This document shows positions 60,381 through 64,000 of a stretch of 64,000 nt of DNA, piece after piece. The notes under the pieces are model-generated. The model did not search any database. It worked only from the letters and a program-made list of their open reading frames with translations, and was not told where the DNA came from. Origin of the DNA: Vulcanisaeta distributa JCM 11217 (lineage in GTDB: Archaea > Thermoproteota > Thermoprotei > Thermoproteales > Thermocladiaceae); contig NZ_BBBJ01000008.1 in the NCBI RefSeq assembly GCF_001316005.1, positions 62,001-126,000 of the forward strand, given 5' to 3'. Every line of letters begins with the position of its first letter. The first letter of the stretch is position 1. The translations under genes were made by a program, and so were the position numbers.

Positions 60381-61124
60381 ATGGCTATTTCCGATCTGCA
60401 TAGGTGGCATGTGTCGTTGATGGATGAGGCGAGGAATGAGAGGGAGGCATTTTATATTCATTCATTGATTGAGTTCTATGGTGGGAAATTGAATGAGAAG
60501 TACAGGGTAATTCTCGACATGCCCTGCGGGCATGGTAGGCTGCACAGGTACTTGAGGGTTATGGCTATGATGTGTATGGTGTGGATATTTCGGAGGAGTT
60601 GATTAGGATTGCCAGGGATAGCCATAGGGGGCTTCGAGGATCACTACTTCATCGGTGATATGAGGAATTTCAAATTAGGGAGGGAGGTTGATGTCCTGTT
60701 GAATTGGTTCACGTCGTTTGGTTACTTCGATGATGAGGGTAACATGGAGACTCTGAGGAATTTCCACGAAAACCTAAGGAATGGTGGATTGCTAATAATT
60801 GATTTCCCAAACTTCCACCTACTTTCTATTGATAATAGGGCTGTTGTTTATGACTATGGAGATATCATCGGCATAGTTAGGGAGTACCTGGAGGACAACT
60901 CAAGATACAGTGTTTTGCACGAGAGGTTTTACAGGAGGGATGGCGATAACCTGGTATTCATTGGTGAGTCTAGGACGAGGGTCAGGAGATACTTTATTGA
61001 GGATTTCATGGACATGCTACCCAAGGCCGGGTTCGCAGTACTTGGAGTTCATAGTACGTTATCATTCAGTGACTTCAATAGGCTTAGGGACCAGCGATTC
61101 ACCGTAGTAGCCATTAAGAGGTGA
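60381..61124 (+). CDS. class I SAM-dependent methyltransferase, frame broken at two sites
   Basis: About 247 residues. MAISDLHRWHVSLMDEARNE and AFYIHSLIEFYGGKLNEKYR precede VILDMPCGHGRLHRYLRV, motif I of the SAM-binding Rossmann fold; after adding bases near 60560, GYDVYGVDISEELIRIARDS is motif II; the G5 of 60627-60631 (four fit) restores RGFEDHYFIGDMRNFKLGRE, then VDVLLNWFTSFGYFDDEGNM is motif IV and NGGLLIIDFPN motif VI. The substrate is unknown. GTTAAAATA about 28 nt before ATG 60381 supports the start. Confidence 0.75.
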
Positions 61125-61497
61125 TTATAAACGCCATTTTTACGTGATTATCAACGCCCAATTAGCACCGGCTTAACCAATGCTTCATACTCAATCGCAT
61201 TTCTCTTAATATTACGTTTGATTATTATGCATGCTTAGGCATGCCTACCTACGTCAATAAAGGTATAAGGATATCTACCCGGTACCGGGAATTTCCCAGT
61301 ACCGGTATGAAATTCGCATTTGGCAGGGAAAAGAATGACGAAGCCTGGTGTTTAGCAGGACAGTCACAATAACTATTTTTACTGGGTTCATAACTTATTA
61401 AGATTCTTGGCCTAGAAAAATTGAAATTACCATTAATTAATCATTGACTAAATGGGCTAAGATCTATGAGGGCTTTAGGATAATACTCGTGGCTGGT
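61125..61497. other. intergenic region with an inverted repeat
   Basis: About 370 bases between the methyltransferase and a convergent MFS gene. It has no coding frame I can support; GCATGC occurs twice near 61229-61244, and a strong inverted repeat lies at 61279-61305 (separate entry). Confidence 0.4.
61279..61305. repeat. near-perfect inverted repeat, 13-bp arms
   Basis: The arms CCGGTACCGGGAA and TTCCCAGTACCGG are separated by a single T and differ at one position. A hairpin in RNA would be strong but with almost no loop, so a cruciform or a binding site for a dimeric protein is equally possible. It lies between two convergent genes, where a bidirectional terminator would also make sense, but no T run follows. 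Confidence 0.55.
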
Positions 61498-62796
61498 TTA
61501 CGAGACTTCATCCAGCTTCCTTAACTCGATGCCCGTGTTATCGCGGGTTATTGCAGTGCCTATTATCGCTATTACAAACCCAACAATGAGCATTACCGAG
61601 TAGCCAACCACGAGGCCTAGCCTAAGCCAGAACGGCGCGGTGAGTAGGGCTGCCGTGGCGCCTATCGAGGCCATGTTCCACAGGAAGCCTATTGCCGAGC
61701 CCCCCCTAAATCGTGTCGGGAATAACTCGGCTAAGTACGCCAACATAACACCACCAGTACCGACGACGCTGGTTAGGATGCCAGCCGAGACCACGAGGCT
61801 AGGAAGGAACTCCTCAAAATCGCCGTTAGTGGGTAGGCGAGTACAATACCTATTAATGAGTAGTATAGGAATGCGTACTTCCTCCTCGTGACATTACTCA
61901 ATACCCCACCAATTATCGTTATCACACCGCCAATGAGTGATGCGTAGGTCAATCCCCAAAACACCGTGGATAGGGGGGGTATCCTTAGGAAGGTTCCTAG
62001 GTAGGTTGGTAGGAAGCCGAGGGTCGCGTAGGCAACCCAGAAGATTCCGGCGAGTAGTAGTAAGGCTATTAACGCGTCGCGGTAGCCCTTACTAAAGAAC
62101 TCAATGACGGGTGCCCTGGAAACCCTACCTGCACTCTTCAACTCCCTGTATATGCTCGGCTCATCAACCGTGAGTCTCAGTAGGACGCCTATCACGGCGA
62201 CCGCGAGGCCAACTAGGAAGGCATACCTCCAGCCGTAGGCCACGAAGGCCCTCGTGCCGAAGTAATCCCTTAGCGAGGCGAAGGTGAACGCCGCGAGTGC
62301 ATACCCCCCCCAGTAGTAACCGCTCTCGATTACACCACTGACTAAGCCCCTATACCTAGGCGACGAACTCTCGATAGCCACCAGGTGTGAGCCGCTCACC
62401 TCGCCGCCAACGAATACGCCAACCAGGAGCCTAAGTAGTACGAAGAGCGCGGTGGCTAGTAAGCCAATCTCCTGGTACGTGGGTAATGCGCCGGTTAGGC
62501 TGAGGATATGCCTAATCCAATTAACGTTACCATCATCGTTAGTCTCCTACCAATTCTATCGGCTACGTGGCCAAATATTACACCGCCCAGGGGGCCTGGC
62601 GAGCAGGGTCAGTGAGTAGGAGGCGAATACGAAGAGGAGCCTGGCGATTAAGCTTGTTGGTGGGAAGAAGTACATGCCGAGGACCGAGGCTATGAATAGG
62701 ACCAGGGTTAGGTCGAAGACATCAACCATCCAACCAAGCATACCACCAACCATGGCCCTAACATTAACCCCCCTCGGTAATTGCCCTCCCAGTCAC
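61498..62796 (-). CDS. MFS transporter (metabolite:H+ symporter-like), frame broken at several sites
   Basis: About 430 residues, 12 helices. VDVFDLTLVLFIASVLGMYF and MLGWMVDV open it; SLTLLARPLGGVIFGHVADR (motif A) appears after correction; GGEVSGSHLVAIESSSPRYR and GLVSGVIESGYYWG resemble the sugar/aromatic-acid MHS branch; VDEPSIYRELKS is the central loop; MLAYLAELFPTRFRGGSAIG is the second-half motif. Breaks lie near 62580, 62400-62540 and 61790. Possible starts are ATG 62753 and GTG 62796; the latter lies about 24 nt after TTATATAATG but needs the run 62768-62773 to be five. The substrate is unknown. Confidence 0.72.
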
Positions 62797-62865
62797 GTTA
62801 TTAAATCACCAGCGCATTATATAAGCATTACCGTAGCCACAATAGGCTATTTAGACAGTAATGCC

Positions 62866-63827
62866 CTAATCCTTATCCAGAGTCACGAACTCCCTAACCA
62901 ACTCGCCATGTCTCCTAAGGTCCTGGACAAGCCCCCCCCTAAGCTCATCAAGCAGTATTACCTTAACCCTCCTCCTAAGCTCATGGAACGAGCCCCCCCT
63001 CAACACCCTCTCCAGCGCCTTCCTGGCATTCTCATCCCTAACCACGGCATATAACCTAACACCCCCCCTCCACCTATCCCTCGCATGCTTAAGCCTAGCC
63101 AACGCCTGCTCAGGGTTATCAACAACCTCAAACACAGCCAGCGGCGCCAACCCATCCCTATACTCATCCTCATTACCCCCCCACCAGGCAAGCCCCCCCA
63201 GCCTATACCCACCAACATCCACATTACCGACAGGGTAATAACCAAACAATTGAGCCGCCTCCATCAACAACGCCACCGCCTCATTAACGCCCTGAGTAGT
63301 TGATTCAGCCTCAACACCTGCCCCCCCACCAACCACCCTCTCAACACCACCCTTTGGCGTTCCCCCAAAACCTCAATCACGGGCTTGGGTATTGATTGAC
63401 TCCTCAACTCATTAATTATCAACTCCGCATCCTCAATGGGCATGGGCATTGCCTTCGGATTAGACGGATCCACGGAGTGCAGGGCCTCGGTAATGCTTCT
63501 CCTACCCCCCCTAATGAATGATAGTTTATTGGCGATTCTTCCAAGCTCAACTCTACCCAGGGTTATTGGCTTGACCTCAATAACGTGGGACCAATCACTC
63601 AACTTCTTACTAGCCTTAGTCCAATCACCAACAACCTCGAAAACCCCCACGAAGGACTTACAGTAGGACTTACAACCGAAGCCACTTACGAAGAGTACCA
63701 AGCGTGTGCCGGGCCTAACCCTAGTCATTAATAAGCCACACTCTGGATCGCGGCAACCAAATAGGCCCGTCTCGACAATGCTCATGAAGACCCCCCCCTC
63801 CCTCACAATGACAAGCCAGTAATTCAC
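62866..63827 (-). CDS. EVE-domain protein with C-terminal PD-(D/E)XK-like domain, frame broken near 63362-63366
   Basis: About 315 residues. From GTG 63827 the front reads NYWLVIVREGVFMSIVETGL, then PGTRLVLFVSGFGCKS, FVGVFEVVGDWTKASKKLSD and VELGRIANKLSFIRG, an EVE/PUA-like fold. After a linker the second half has GVNEAVALLMEAAQLFGYYP, YRLGLAWWGNEDEYRD and PLAVFEVVDNPEQALARLKH, then ARDRWRGVRLYAVVRDENAR, resembling a PD-(D/E)XK core with weak catalytic residues. The halves join if C5 at 63362-63366 is three or six. EVE domains read modified bases in some restriction enzymes. Function is inference. A TATA-like AAAGTTTTTCTC precedes the start by about 28 nt. Confidence 0.5.
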
Positions 63828-64000
63828 GGGTAATACATAGCTAGGTAGAGAAAAACTTTTGCTGGGGGGGTCGCGGCGCGTCATAATTCAATTGAGTGCA
63901 TTTGAATAGTAAATAAACCCATGCCTCAACGCCAGTGAATTTAACTGGAAACCACTAATTACAATGATCAAACGATACTTAAGCATTTTTAATTAAGGGG

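Noticed and set aside
1-64000. Programmed ribosomal frameshifting or transcript slippage at the G7/C7 runs as a global recoding system
   Set aside because: The same expansion occurs in tRNA and RNase P RNA, which are not translated, and many breaks lie at short homopolymers without G runs. Restoring the frame needs different corrections at different places.
1-64000. A decaying genome full of pseudogenes
   Set aside because: Broken genes include EF-1alpha, uS2, LeuRS, TFB and aIF2gamma, each with full conservation on both sides of the break and no other decay.

Overview
The window reads as a chromosome segment of a hyperthermophilic crenarchaeon of the Thermoproteales, most like the Vulcanisaeta/Caldivirga group. 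The evidence is archaeal-type machinery (aEF-1alpha, aIF2gamma, TFB, Gar1, an RPC34-like winged-helix protein, eL34, archaeal Trm10), an intron-bearing tRNA-Pro, a short RNase P RNA, and promoters in which a TATA box lies 24-30 nt upstream of the start codon with almost no leader. The species assignment is inference. Most genes are housekeeping or central metabolism; I see no CRISPR array, insertion sequence, integrase or prophage.

The dominant peculiarity is in the letters themselves. Runs of 7-8 G or C occur at roughly 2-3 per kb, where about 4 would be expected in all 64 kb. In conserved places (both acceptor-stem strands of tRNA-Leu and tRNA-Pro, the ARGDLG motif of pyruvate kinase, the [11 protein letters not shown] motif of the 2Fe-2S subunit) the run is 3 nt longer than it should be; elsewhere it is 2 nt longer and breaks the frame. 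One-base losses in short homopolymers also break EF-1alpha, enolase and glutamine synthetase. I therefore annotate broken genes as whole CDSs spanning all fragments and regard most breaks as probable sequence errors, while recording the pattern as a finding.

Layout. 1-7.6 kb: end of a winged-helix gene, thiL, a DHA2-type MFS pump, a surface protein, tRNA-Leu(UAG), ThpR, an RPC34-like factor, and gar1 overlapping tfb. 7.8-16.6 kb: carbamate kinase and an NCS1 permease, a crotonase operon that also holds a precorrin-2 dehydrogenase, UPRT, a DHH phosphoesterase, an E1-like enzyme and an MFS transporter. 16.7-19.4 kb: tRNA-Lys(UUU), a HEPN-MNT pair and GTP-type PEP carboxykinase. 19.5-24.4 kb: envelope proteins, the bifunctional NAD(P)HX repair enzyme, Hsp20 and a HAD phosphatase. 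24.4-27.4 kb: the eno-rps2-MEMO block.

27.4-30.5 kb: small membrane and secreted proteins in AT-rich DNA. 30.5-34.4 kb: cmk, rpl34e, Trm10, a TatD-like hydrolase, thioredoxin and an acidic/His-rich protein. 34.5-37.6 kb: a nitrogen-assimilation pair (glutamine synthetase, Amt). 37.6-39.8 kb: a PIN protein, aIF2gamma, RNase P RNA and a 20-residue K/E peptide. 40-48 kb: membrane proteins, pyruvate kinase, a putative PD-(D/E)XK protein, a CBS protein and LeuRS. 48.1-55.4 kb: a molybdenum hydroxylase locus (large, FAD and 2Fe-2S subunits, XdhC, MoaB, later CoxG) with VKOR and MFS genes. 55.4-57.1 kb: EF-1alpha and uS10. 57.4-64 kb: an M16 peptidase pair, tRNA-Pro(CGG), a methyltransferase, an MFS transporter and an EVE-domain protein with a C-terminal nuclease-like domain.
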